From Phycomyces blakesleeanus NRRL 1555(-) (Eukaryota > Mucoromycota > Mucoromycetes > Mucorales > Phycomycetaceae): 64,000 bases of DNA. A program made the position numbers and the translations under genes. The stretch lies in contig NW_017265137.1 of assembly GCF_001638985.1 (NCBI RefSeq), positions 2,788,222-2,852,221 on the forward strand, given 5' to 3'. Every line of letters starts with the position of its first letter. Within the stretch, counting starts at the first letter, position 1. The notes under the pieces are model-generated. The model searched no databases, was not told where the DNA came from, and saw only the letters and a program-made list of their open reading frames with translations. This document shows, in pieces, positions 54,068 to 64,000 of the stretch.

Positions 54068-56313
54068 TATTTGTGCTAAGCCAAGCATGATATTGCCAGT
54101 GTTAACATTTATAGCAGAATTACTCTTAATAGCCCTTGAGTATTCACCAATTGCCCGTTCCATGGATCTGGCGCTATATGTATGAGGTGGGCCATATGCG
54201 TCAATTATGAGAGGATAGTGCTGAAGAAGATGCTGGTTTATAGTGAAAATATTGATTTTGATTTTTCCACTTGTAAGCAGAAATTTCAGGTACATGTTCT
54301 ATATTTCAAGTTTACTGAAGAAAAATAGTTAGAATAAATAATAGAATAACACATAGCTTTTACTAAAATATACCTTTTGATAGAGGTTTGTTTCTCTGCT
54401 AATAACTCCCAGCTCATGAGTAGGTTACATGCTTGAACCAAGCCAAGTAACGCATTCCAAGCAGTTGCATCTCCAATACGCTCTGCCACCAGTGTAGGGA
54501 CGACGAACAGAAGAAAGTCTGCCCAATCAACAGCCTTGAACGACCCAGGGTTCTTGTATACATCCCTTCAATTGCCATGGAAGGATGTAGGGATGATATT
54601 TCTTGTTTTGTACATTGCTGTACCAATCTCCTTCCAAACACCAGAAGAAAGAGCAAAACAATGGTCTGTTCCATAGGTACCAGAAACCAAACCCCAGACC
54701 TGCTTGCTTATTCCATGGCAAAGTCCATACATCTCATCGAGGACAAAAAACAATGGTCCAGAGAATACCTTCAATGTTGCTGGGGGGATTGTCTGTTTAA
54801 CCCTTTGCGGCTGGATACACTGGCCTGGGAAAAATTCTGGAAACTTTCCAGCATACAAATATTGGTGCTGGGCAAAGTTCTGAAATATTGTCCGTGCTTG
54901 GGACATTGGCTGACAACATAACAGATATGGCAACCGTCTTTGCTCATATGTCCAGAATGACATGCCAACTTTGCTAAGGCGGGAATGTCACCAGTGACCA
55001 TTAAGACATATACCTTGCACGAATGGTCTCGTTTGGTGTCTTGATGACCATCCCTTTGCTCTCCAACACCAGGAGCTCTTTCATCGTTGATTCCATGAAC
55101 AACCAGAAATTGGCAGGTGCGCCTGGACCTGGAATCATTGCGATCTGGAGCATTCTGCTTCTCTCATACTGAACCATGGGATTCAGATTAAGAATGGTGG
55201 CATGAAGGATCGTTACAGAACCAGGAACATTGTGTGGCGTGAATCTATCAACAGCCAACGAAATTGCAATGTCATCTTTTCTGGAAAACAGATGTTTTGC
55301 TTGCTGGTAAACCTGGCCATCAAACACATTGGTTTTACTTCCATCCAAGCTCGACTCATGATTATGGTGGTAATGCATATCTGCTCTTATATTCTCATTG
55401 GCTAACGCAAGAGCCAGTTGTCTTGCCAATGGAAGCTGTATCATCATGGCAGTAGGAACCAGATCACCACCCTTGGTTTCTCCACGTCTTGTTTTGTACC
55501 GACTTTGTCTACAGTTGGAGCACTCACTCTGGGATGGACTGGTAAAGAGCATACATCCCCTCTGACAGATATCATGAACTGTCTCTTCAACACCAGAGAA
55601 ACACTTCAAAAGCTTTTTGCCGAGATGAGGAGTATATGCTCTGTATGTAATACAAGTCGACGTTTCCAAAATGCTGTTGAAATGCTTGACTATCATTTCA
55701 TGGGCATTGCAGGAGATATCAAAATCCTTAATGATCTTGAGAAACTCAAGGTTCTTTGCATCGTCTTTGTCAGAGGTAGGTGCAGGCTGACTGAAGTCAA
55801 AAACCAAAGGACATGTTTTGTTTTCAATGATATCCATGTTGTTGCCAAGTTCTGCATCATACTTTAACAAGGTAAATAATAATTAGCATTATATAATAAG
55901 ACATGTATATATATATATATATATCTTACTATAGACTCATCATTATCATCATTACTGAAGATATTCATAATTAAATCATTGTTATCTTTGCTGTTGAATG
56001 TATCCATGATCTGATCTTCGATTGCATCAGCACGCTCTCTGCTTGTTTATGAAGGTAACAATATAATTAATTACACTTTCTAATAGTATGTATGTGATTT
56101 GTAGTCTTACTCAATAGTGTTGTTCGAGACAGTGTTAAAAACAACACTGACTTGTCCAGGAACAGGCGTGGTCTGTGATGTTTGGATATCATTATGTTTT
56201 CTATGACAGTTCTTAAAGCATTGAGCTCTACAACTCTTGGCTTTTTTTAAATTGGTGTGGCGCTCTTTGCATTGATTGTATTGGTAACTATCAAGGATTG
56301 AATTTGAAGTCAT

Positions 56314-56648
56314 TTTTTAGATTGGAAACAAACACTTAAGAATAAAGATATAAATATTGATAATTTCTTTTAAATAATACGCCTTTATACTTAATAGCAT
56401 TGAGATTTGTATAGACTTAATAACTACAAGTAGGCAATGACATAGATGATACAAATATAAACTCAGGAACAGAAGCTAAAACTTTGCGTAATAGCTGTTA
56501 TTAGAACTACAGTAGCCCAATAATAATATTGGCTGGACCAATAGGTTAAACTCATTTATATGAGACTAATAATAGACAATAGAAATTTTTTTCGGCCTTT
56601 TTTTTCTTTCACAACAATCCTTTTTCTCAGGTAAACCAAGCTCTCAAT
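56314..56648. other. Spacer between Tnp2-like exon 1 and the coiled-coil ORF
   Basis: The genes on each side point away from it, so it could be a shared promoter or a junction of two elements. No terminal repeat recognised. Confidence 0.4.
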
Positions 56649-56954
56649 ATGAATAACACAGATAACAATTCCATCTCTTTGCTACATGCCATGTACAATG
56701 AGATACTATCTTTGAAGGCAGGCCAAGAAAAGGCCAAACTTGAAATGAAGGCACAGATCGAAGAGTTGAAGCTCAAAATGAAGACAAGCATCGAAGATTT
56801 GAATTTGGAGATTACTGCTCTCCAGAGCCAACTGGAGAATAGAAACATTTCCAACCAACATACTTCGCCTTCTGTCTCTGCCATTGTAAGACAAAAAATA
56901 AAACGAGTTGAATATATACACTTGCGCCAAATAAATCACAGTCAGATTCCTTGA
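56649..56954 (+). CDS. Coiled-coil protein, likely first exon of a transposon accessory gene
   Basis: 101 codons from ATG, mostly one long heptad-rich helix (LLHAMYNEILSLKAG, KAKLEMKAQIEELKLK, IEDLNLEITALQSQL). A GTAAGA after SAI (about 56887) could be a splice donor, so the last residues may be intron. It is convergent to the dead CMC transposase on its right, as in CMC-1 and CMC-2, and divergent from the Tnp2-like gene on its left. It could belong to either. No catalytic motif. Confidence 0.45.
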   Translation: MNNTDNNSISLLHAMYNEILSLKAGQEKAKLEMKAQIEELKLKMKTSIEDLNLEITALQSQLENRNISNQHTSPSVSAIVRQKIKRVEYIHLRQINHSQIP

Positions 56955-57005
56955 TTTCTAGTCCCAAATAAACTACATATCAACTTCTTTACATTATATC
57001 TTCTA

Positions 57006-58245
57006 AAGAACTCGACTAAATAAAGTGAAACTTCGTTTTATTATAGATATAAAAAAAATAAGATAGGGTCTAATATGTGGTGTGGTTACCACAAGCCTTT
57101 ATAACTGCTTGAACTCTATCCGGCATACTTGCTACAAGAGTACAAAGAAGTTCTGGGTCAAGTCTCTCCCACTCCTAAAAAATACAAGCCTTGAGCTCTT
57201 CAACATTGTTTATAGAGACCATTCTCTCTTGAACATTGGCTTTTAGGGCATGCTAGATGTGCTCAATGGGGTTCAAATCTGGACTTTGTGATGGTCAGTA
57301 GTCAAAATGTTTAATTTCCCAATGGGTTTTCCACCATGTTGTATAAGACTCAGTATGGAAACTAGCACCGTCTTCTTGGAATGTAAACATAGTGTCCTGT
57401 TCATCATTCAATTTCTTATACCAGGGATTGAAGTCCATAGACAAACAATTGACATATGCGTCTTGGTCTACTGACCCATCAAGAAATGATAATGGTCTGA
57501 GACCACCAGCCCAGAAACAACCCCACACCATCACGGAACCCTTTCCATACTTTTCTGTTGTTAGTATATGACGTTCCTGGTGTCTCTCCCCTCGCTTACA
57601 AATCACGGCTGGGTCAGAATCATTGCCCTTCAGCATAAACCTTGACTCACCTGACCACACCACCCTACTCCAGTCCTCAATCCCAAAGCTGGCTCTAGCT
57701 TTGGCCCAACACAACCGATTCTTCTTCTGTTCATGGGTTAAGTTTGGCTTAGAAACAGGGGTGTAAGAACCAAAGCCTTTGGTCTTAAGGTATTGGATAA
57801 CTGTGTCTCTACAGATAATGACACCTGCAGCTGCCATATTCCTTTGGTGATATGCATAACTCTCAAAAGGGTTATGCCTCACGCGCAAGCAAAGGCTTGT
57901 AACATCCGTGACACTAAGTTTCTTAGGTCTCCCAGGTCTGGTCTTTGGTTTTGCAGTACCAGTTTCTTCCCAACGTTCGATAGTGGTGTCGATTGTCGTT
58001 CTAGGGATACCCATGTGGTTTGCAATCTCAGTTGGGGTATTTTTGGTTTTATATAGCCAAATAATGCCACCATGCTCAAACTCTGACAATTCACATCTTT
58101 TTGAAGGGCTTCTGGTTCTTTTATTTCTTGATGACATGAGTGATTTAGTTTTAAGAAAAGGTTCTGCAAAAGGAAAAGAAAAATGGTGTGCTCTAAAAAG
58201 AGGTGTATTTCTGGGGAAGTGACAATGTTTTATCTTGTCGGAGTG
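57006..58245 (-). mobile_element. Tc1-like transposon 2
   Basis: It carries a Tc1-like transposase. The right end is set by the junction with the CMC transposase sequence (LLGQMY) at TA 58246-58247. The left end is approximate: CTCGACTAAATAAAGTGAAA at about 57011 is only partly complementary to the right end. Confidence 0.7.
57070..58137 (-). pseudogene. Tc1-like transposase 2, inactivated
   Basis: From MSSRNKRTRSPSKRC: a paired HTH (PTEIANHMGIPRTTIDTTIE), a GRPKKL hook, a second HTH, then the DDE core. The first catalytic Asp is lost (WSGESRF; Tc1-like 1 has WSDESRF). The second is present (FQEDGASFHT). The third region SPDLNPIEHI follows a TGA at 57295-57297 replacing Trp. Another stop follows IEHI. 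Homologous sequence ends at TAG 57070-57072. It is a different subfamily from Tc1-like 1. Confidence 0.9.
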
Positions 58246-58247
58246 TA

Positions 58248-60908
58248 TACATCTGGCCAAGAAGATTTATTGACTGCATCTTTTGAATCATGTTGTTCAC
58301 AAAAAGTTGACCAAAAATTGCTTCTCGGTAACCTCTCAGTGAAGCATCACAATATGCTGTGCGATAGTATTCGAGCAGATGGGTGTACTCATCTTCTTGC
58401 ATTTGCACAAACTCACCAAGACCAAGAGGGAAAGTGGACGGAGGCAATGGCTCATTGCCTTTGACATTGTCGATGTTCACTTCAGCGGAATCAAGGAAGG
58501 TCTTCAGATTGAAACCAGAAGAAGTGGTCGATAAGTATGGTACAGTGGGGACAATAGTGGTAGTGGTAGCAGCAGTGACAGTAACAAGAGTTGGAAATGA
58601 ATCAACGAGCTCATATATCAAAGAGACTTGAGAGGGGGTCTGGAGAGATTGCATTATTGTATGGAAAAGATCTATCTTGCATATGTTCTCAAGGTATCTT
58701 CACATGAACATGCCTTCAAATCCATCTTTGTTATTTGTAGCACAATTTTTTAATACGTCATTTTATCTCTCAAAGCTGAAGAGCCAGTACCCGTACACAG
58801 GACCAAAGTTGAGAACAGTTTCTTTGAGATGCAGGTGTAGATGCATATTGGGCGATATGAAATCCTTCCTGAACCTAACCTGACACTTTTGACCGAACAA
58901 CTCCAAAAAATCATGCGCATGTGACAAGTCTTCGACAGTTATACTTGGTCTTGCCAAGTACTTGCATGCGTGAACAACCTCCATCCAGTCACAGAGGTAT
59001 TCGGATGGTAAACGACCAGCCAGGAGAATGGGAGAGTAAACCAAACACCAGGACTTCCATTTTTCTGCCTTCATGAATGGAAAGCCCTTTCCAATTTTGT
59101 TATGCGATGGAGTGATACCGAGAGGAATTATCATACTGTCTGCGTCTTGCTGTATTTCGGCCAGGTGCTCACTGGTAATAAGACCCTCTTCTCTCCATTT
59201 CTCTATCATCCTTTTTGCCGTGCCAAGGAAGAGGTTATGTATCAGATCTATGATGATACACTCGACTGCATTGAAGTATTGAAGCCAATGGAGCTCTGAC
59301 CAGCGGACACCATTCTCTTTCTCTAATCTTGCTCTTTCAGCATTGCTACCAGCTTGTCTCCATCTCTCTGCATTGCTTTTGTTCTCTTCTTCAGTATTGA
59401 AAACCCAATTGGAGAATATGAAACCGGAATGGTTGATACCCTTGCCATCCAAACAATGAGAAAACCGGTGGTTGCATACATGACATGCGTTAGTACTGGC
59501 ATGCAATGTAAATCCACATGTTTTTCTTGTGGCTGGGATGTCACAAGCAACAAGATGAATTGCAGCACAGACCAAGGTACCAGAAGGGCACTCGTTTGTT
59601 GGAATAGCAACACCAGAATACAATTGGTTTAGCTTGGTTACAAGAGGGCGAAGATAATGGTTTATCTGGCTTGTTTTGGCTTCGCTTGGACCTGGCATAA
59701 GTCCCACAAGGACAACGTTCTCCTTCTTGTATCTTTCCTCCCTGGGCAGATTGTTTACAGACAAGTAAATCGCGTCACAAGAGTAAGTAACCCCATCAAA
59801 GAGCTGAAACTAATCAATGTTAAGTGTCAGCATAATAGAACGTTCATGTGCTACAAATTGTTGACCAGTATTATCTTTCAATGAGTTCCATTTTGCCCCG
59901 TTGTACACATTGAACAGAGTTCCTGGTACTTGTTGTCGGAATCTCCAGAGGTTGATTGATCTCTCAAATTCAGGACGCAAAAAGAAGATGGACAATGCTG
60001 TTGTTATCGAGTTGTACATATAGACCTTTCTTGGTCTATCCAAGCTATTGGGGGCTTCCAAAAACAAATTGTTTCCACATGTGTTTCTGGACAACTTTCT
60101 GAAGTCGCGACACTAGGGAATGAACTCGGATGCTGACTCAGAAAAAATCTTATGGCATTTGCCACATGCTACAAAGTGATGGATGCCCGCAGTCAATGTG
60201 CTTAGATCTGTCAATGAATTCAAACGCTTCAGACTCAACGGCAGACGGAATGATTGTCCAAAGTGTGCCAGCACCTCATTGATAAACTTGATAAAGATAG
60301 CACCACCATAATTGACCACGTATTTGGATATAAAATATGCAGCAAAGGATGCGATGAAAGCGTAGGTTAGATCTGCTGGCATTTCATGACTAAACAATTG
60401 TTCTATTGCATAGTTGTATTAATATTCAAAATATATTTCAAGGTATTTCTCTTATCTGCTTTTTATACTAACCTTCAATGTTTTCAGAATTGTTATTGAA
60501 TCCGTAAGAGTTGGACAAATCCTCATCGTTAGAACTGGGTAAGTCGTGAACAACTATAGTAGAAAGAGTTGAATAATTAGAATTATAAGAGCTTATAAAA
60601 CTTGCAAAAAAATATAATTACATTCAAGATCTTCAGAAATATTTGTCTAGGCATCAATCTCCATATCATTAGCGTCGTAATTCACCATGTCTACTGCTTC
60701 TGCAGGTAACACTGTATTATATAAATGTGTTAAATTATCATGTAAAATAAGATGTTAAGGTAGCTTTATATATACAAGATTGTCTTTGGAAATTTCTTTG
60801 TACATCATCTGCAAAATGTCTACGGCATGTCTGGGAAGAGATTATAACAGAGTATCTGCCATTTGGAGAGCATACTGAGCAACTGCATTCAACTTGGTTA
60901 TTAGACAT
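58248..60908 (-). pseudogene. CMC-3 transposase (Plavaka type), truncated and inactivated
   Basis: The ATG at 60906-60908 opens exon 1 with the Cys motif ECSCSVC and a downstream His. The core exon begins near 60400 (YVVNYGGAIFIKFINEVL). Landmarks are CGKCHKI, ILVGL-like VVLVGLMPGPSEA, CHVCNHRF and IIDLIHNLFLGTAKR, in which the usual DPMHN is changed to DLIHN. In-frame stops are at 60113-60115, 59810-59812 (Trp in CMC-1), about 58760 and about 58698. Sequence ends after LLGQMYT, where Tc1-like transposon 2 begins, so the C-terminal ~130 residues are missing. It is closer to CMC-1 than to CMC-2. Confidence 0.85.
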
Positions 60909-61472
60909 TTTAGGAATTGGGTTGCATTTATGAAATTTGCAAAAAAGGGAAATTATTCAGTAACATAGTTTATTTTTATACACTTTCCTATTTTAATATC
61001 AGAGTCTACATTGTAGCTAGAAATCCTTAAATCAGGTATCCAATTGGTAATTCCTTTTAACATATCTCCTCAATGTTATACTGATTGGTTCCCATCTCTG
61101 TCAACCATGTCATATTATATCACTTTCTATCAATGTAAAACGAATATATTTGAACAAAATGTTTCAGTTTTACATTTTCTTTTAAAAGTTTTATATATAT
61201 ACAGAATATCTGCGAAATAAAACCCCATTTATCTATGTCTTTATATATTTACAATTCTATAACCACAATAGCATTTACAAAAATTACAAAAGTCAAAGTA
61301 ATAAAAGTACATAATTAAACTTCTTTTTATAGTCTTTAAAATATAATCGGTCTAGTCTTAATATCAAAGTAAAAGTTTTTTTTTATCTGTTGGCGACAGG
61401 ACAAAGAACTGGTCAAAATAAATGTTGGAAGGCATAGCATATGCTATATCCAATTGAATTGGCCCAATTAAA
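60909..61472. other. AT-rich spacer between CMC-3 and the Helitron
   Basis: No gene recognised. The right terminal repeat of CMC-3 should lie here but was not found. Confidence 0.4.
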
Positions 61473-64000
61473 TTGTCGCCGCCAAAAGTAAAAAACCCTG
61501 TAGAGTTGAAATATTATCAAAATTTCACTTTGATTCAACCGAAGTTTCTCAAGGGGAAATCATATAATTTTTGTAGTGTTATGGGCATTGTGCACCACTT
61601 CGGCAAGCCAGATATCTTTGTGACCTTTATGTGCAACCCCACTTGGCCAGAAATTACAAACTCTCTGTTGGGTAGACAGAGTGCCAATGATAGACCCAAT
61701 CTTTGCTCCCATGTGTTTAATATGAAGCTCTAGGAACTCATACACGATCTGACAAAGAAACATGTTTTGGGCAAGGTTGTAGTTCATATCAATGTCATTG
61801 AGTTTCAGAACCGCAGTCTCTCCTATGTCCACATTCTCTTTATCGTGGCTATAGCAGACAAGTTAGTTATAGTGGATGATTATGATGCTATCATCTCTGC
61901 AGAGTATCTGGATTCTGATTTTGAGCCAGAAGCATTAGCAATCATAAGCTGTGATATGGTGCATAGATCATATAGACAGGAAGCCTGTCTTGCTAATTCT
62001 TCACCATCATGTTGCATAAAGAATGGTAATTGCCAGAAGCACTATCCAAAGAGTATCTAAGACAGTACAATTGAAGATAGTGCTGAATAGCTTTTGTATC
62101 ATTGCAGACAGAATAGAAGATTAGTCATACAATACAATACCATCCTGGACAATCAATGAGTAGTTCCTCACAACCACTACCTACATGTAAAGTACAGTGC
62201 ACATATCAATGTTGACATCTGTATCTCTGGTGCTTCTGTGAAATACCTCTACAAGTATGTATACAAGAGTCATTACTGTGCTATGGCAAGCGTGCAGCCT
62301 GGATCCACAGCCACCCCCTGGAGCCCATCAATAAAGTCCAAGAATTCCTTGATACCTGCTATGTCTCTGCGTCTGAAGCCTGCTGAAGAATTTTTTCTTT
62401 TAGGCTTCACCAAGAATCCCCATCTCATCAGAGACTTGCTATCCATCTTGAGGAATGCCAGCCTATTTACTACTATGATTAAGACTCCTTGGACAACATT
62501 TCTGACAGGAACCACCATGACCACTTTGACTGGATAGTTTATTTACAATGCATAAGATGCACTATCCCACAAAGTTCTGTATGTGAATTTCTCTGATGAT
62601 TACATATGAAATAACTCTCTGAAAAAGTGGACCAAGTGCAAGTCTGCAAAGCTTACACTTAGCAGAGTGCATGCCATTTCACCAAGAAATCTAGAACATT
62701 ACTATCTGAGAACCTTGCTACACAATTTCTCTCGTGCTCCAGCTTTAAACATCTGTCTACTGCTGGAGGCTGGCTGTCTTCTACCAACCAAGATGTTACT
62801 CATGCTCATGGGTTGCTGGTGGATGACAGCAGATAGAATCACTGTATAGACGAAGCTGTAAGCTATAAGATTCGATTATCATTGCGCTGCCTGTTTGCTG
62901 TCCTCTTAGTCTTCTGTGACATGTCAGATCCCTTTGCTCTCTGGCTGGTCTACTGCTCTTCTATGGTCGAGGACTATCTCCATGCTTTTCAACAGATAGA
63001 AAATGACTTTTCTCTTGAGTCAACTGAAGTCATGTATGACAGATGTCTGTGGAGCATTGAAAGCTACATGTCAGCCAATGGTTTTTCTCTCACTTCCTTT
63101 TCTGAGTTTGTTCTCACCTCATTGCCAGACTCCTCGGATACCCAGATCCCTGCCAGTGGATTGAAAACATTGATTGATAAGCAAGAAACCCTTTGCACAA
63201 AGGCTTTGTCTTTGCCTGATTCAGACACGCTCTCATTCAATGAGAAACAGCAAGCAGTATACTGTGTAGTCATGGAAGCAGTTGAAGCAAGCTCTACAAC
63301 CCTAAGATTGTATTTTGTTAATGGACCAGGTGGCACTGGAAAGATCTTTTTATTCAATGCCATGCTCAGAAAAGTTCGTGAACAAGACAAGATTGCTATT
63401 GTGGTAGCTACTAGTGGAATTACAGCTCTACTTTTAGATAGTGATCAAACTACTCATTCCAGGTTCAAGATTTCCCTTGACATTAATACTGACTCAATGT
63501 GTTCCATTCCAGTCAGCTTTGATATGGCAAAGTTGAGCAGGAAAATAGATTTAATTGTTTGGAATGAGATCTTTATGGTCAGCAAGAATCTTATTAATGC
63601 TGTCAACTGTTGCATTCAAGATGTCATAAAGTTTGTTGACCTCTTGCTCGAGTCTGTTCCTTTTAGTGGCAAGCTTTTGGTCTTTTCTAGTGACTTTTTC
63701 AGGTGCTTTCAGTCATTTCCCAATGAAACAAAGCTCAGATTGTTTCCCAATATATTAAGAAAGCATGTCTCTGGAGCTTTGTTCACCACATGAAGCTAAT
63801 CAAGAACATGTGTATTGCTAAGTCTGTCAATCCTTAGGAAATGACACAACTTAATGTGTTTGCTGCCCTTCTCTTAACTGCTGGTAATGACAGTCTTTAG
63901 ACAACTGGTGGTTCAGACACCTTTCAGATCGCCCCTATATGCTTATTCAAGGCCATAATATCAATTACTTGACCAGAGCAATCTTCTGCGATCTTTCTAA
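61473..64000 (+). pseudogene. Helitron Rep/helicase, heavily decayed, runs off the window
   Basis: Rolling-circle transposon protein. The Rep part shows FGKPDIFVTFMCNPTWPEI, then SLSYVHIL where an HUH motif is expected (the first His is lost) and VKYLYKYVYKSH, the region of the catalytic Tyr. The helicase part (62882-63793) is Pif1-like: FNEKQQAVY, Walker A GPGGTGKIF (usual Thr/Ser after Lys changed to Ile) and Walker B VWNEIFM (usual Asp changed to Asn). IKNMCI and FAALLLTAGN from 63790 onward match the conserved C-terminal helicase region. At least six stops or frameshifts are present. The helicase block is the best preserved. Confidence 0.85.

Larger units (their letters stand above)
51310..56313 (-). 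mobile_element. CACTA-type transposon remnant (Tnp2-like family 2)
   Basis: The left end CACTACAAGAAAAAATGACG is the terminal motif class of CACTA elements, including those of plants. It lies about 370 bp beyond the stop of a Tnp2-like gene on the minus strand. I could not find the inverted right end, so the right limit given is the start of the gene. A solo LTR and a Tc1-like element are nested in it. Confidence 0.6.
51683..56313 (-). pseudogene. Tnp2-like transposase, family 2, multiply interrupted
   Basis: Exon 1 (56313-56107) is Cys/His-rich (CKERHTNLKKAKSC, CFKNCHRKH). Acidic exon 2 is at about 56040-55925, and the core starts near 55870. Landmarks are DICQRGCMLF, a C-X2-C pair (CSNCRQSR), FDGQVYQQ, MIPGPGAPANFW, VTGDIPALAKLACHSGH, CHICYV and FFVLDEMYGLCHGISKQVW. 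Frameshifts lie near 55025 and 54960. The gene is then cut by a Tc1-like element (52726-54067) and continues at 52725 with QEAEARATVMI and a C-terminal domain (FWGPLRNKTIQDSFEG, FGKVIVFFEHKLN, VVYLADVKELVGLV). The original TAA at 51683-51685 lies beyond a solo LTR. It is distinct from the CMC-1/2 family. Confidence 0.8.

Overview
This window is eukaryotic, AT-rich and almost entirely made of transposable elements (TEs). I found no host protein gene, only two tRNA genes: Gln-TTG at 15312 and Lys-CTT at 31459. Short GT-AG introns, a chromodomain Ty3 element, Plavaka/CACTA-type (CMC) transposases with a Cys-rich first exon, an IS630/Tc1-like family and a Helitron point to a fungus. The transposase families resemble those of early-diverging (Mucorales-like) fungi, but the species cannot be fixed from this sequence.

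Layout. 636-12789: an old Ty3 gag-pol (Ty3-1, +) split by a solo LTR in gag (1845-2475), a 6.5 kb CMC transposon in the integrase (5088-11542) and another solo LTR (12019-12550); a second LTR family starts where its reading frame is lost (12790). 13281-14569: a dead DDE transposase and a solo LTR. 14931-15383: a repeat next to tRNA-Gln. 15470-29444: a composite of IS630-like elements. Copy A (-) carries an intact Ty3 retrotransposon (Ty3-2, 16059-22211). Copy B (+) appears to be inserted into A. Exactly 100 Ns (24954-25053) hide the junction. 29447-31440: short LTR-like repeats, some nested.

31459-43450: tRNA-Lys followed by a LINE (31533-43435). The LINE is bounded by a 15-bp duplication of the tRNA 5' end, and its ORF1 is split by a second CMC transposon (32182-39289). 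43469-45011: a second copy of the tRNA-linked repeat and small remnants. 45479-50822: a complete IS630-like element (copy C) with an intact 510-aa transposase and an oppositely oriented 127-aa HTH protein. 51310-56313: a CACTA/Tnp2-like gene broken by a solo LTR and a Tc1-like element. 56649-60908: a coiled-coil ORF, a Tc1-like element and a dead CMC transposase. 61473-64000: a decayed Helitron running off the edge.

Most insertions can be dated relative to each other because target-site duplications (TSDs) are still readable: 5 bp for LTR elements, 3 bp for CMC elements, TA for Tc1/IS630 and 15 bp for the LINE. Reading frames of the older elements resume across the insertions. Only Ty3-2 and IS630-like copy C have uninterrupted coding capacity. 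The stops I could compare with paralogues are nearly all C-to-T or G-to-A changes. The best candidates for undescribed biology are the two-gene IS630-like element with a stand-alone copy of its own DNA-binding domain, and the LINE inserted in a tRNA gene. All boundaries, splice sites and identities were read by eye.
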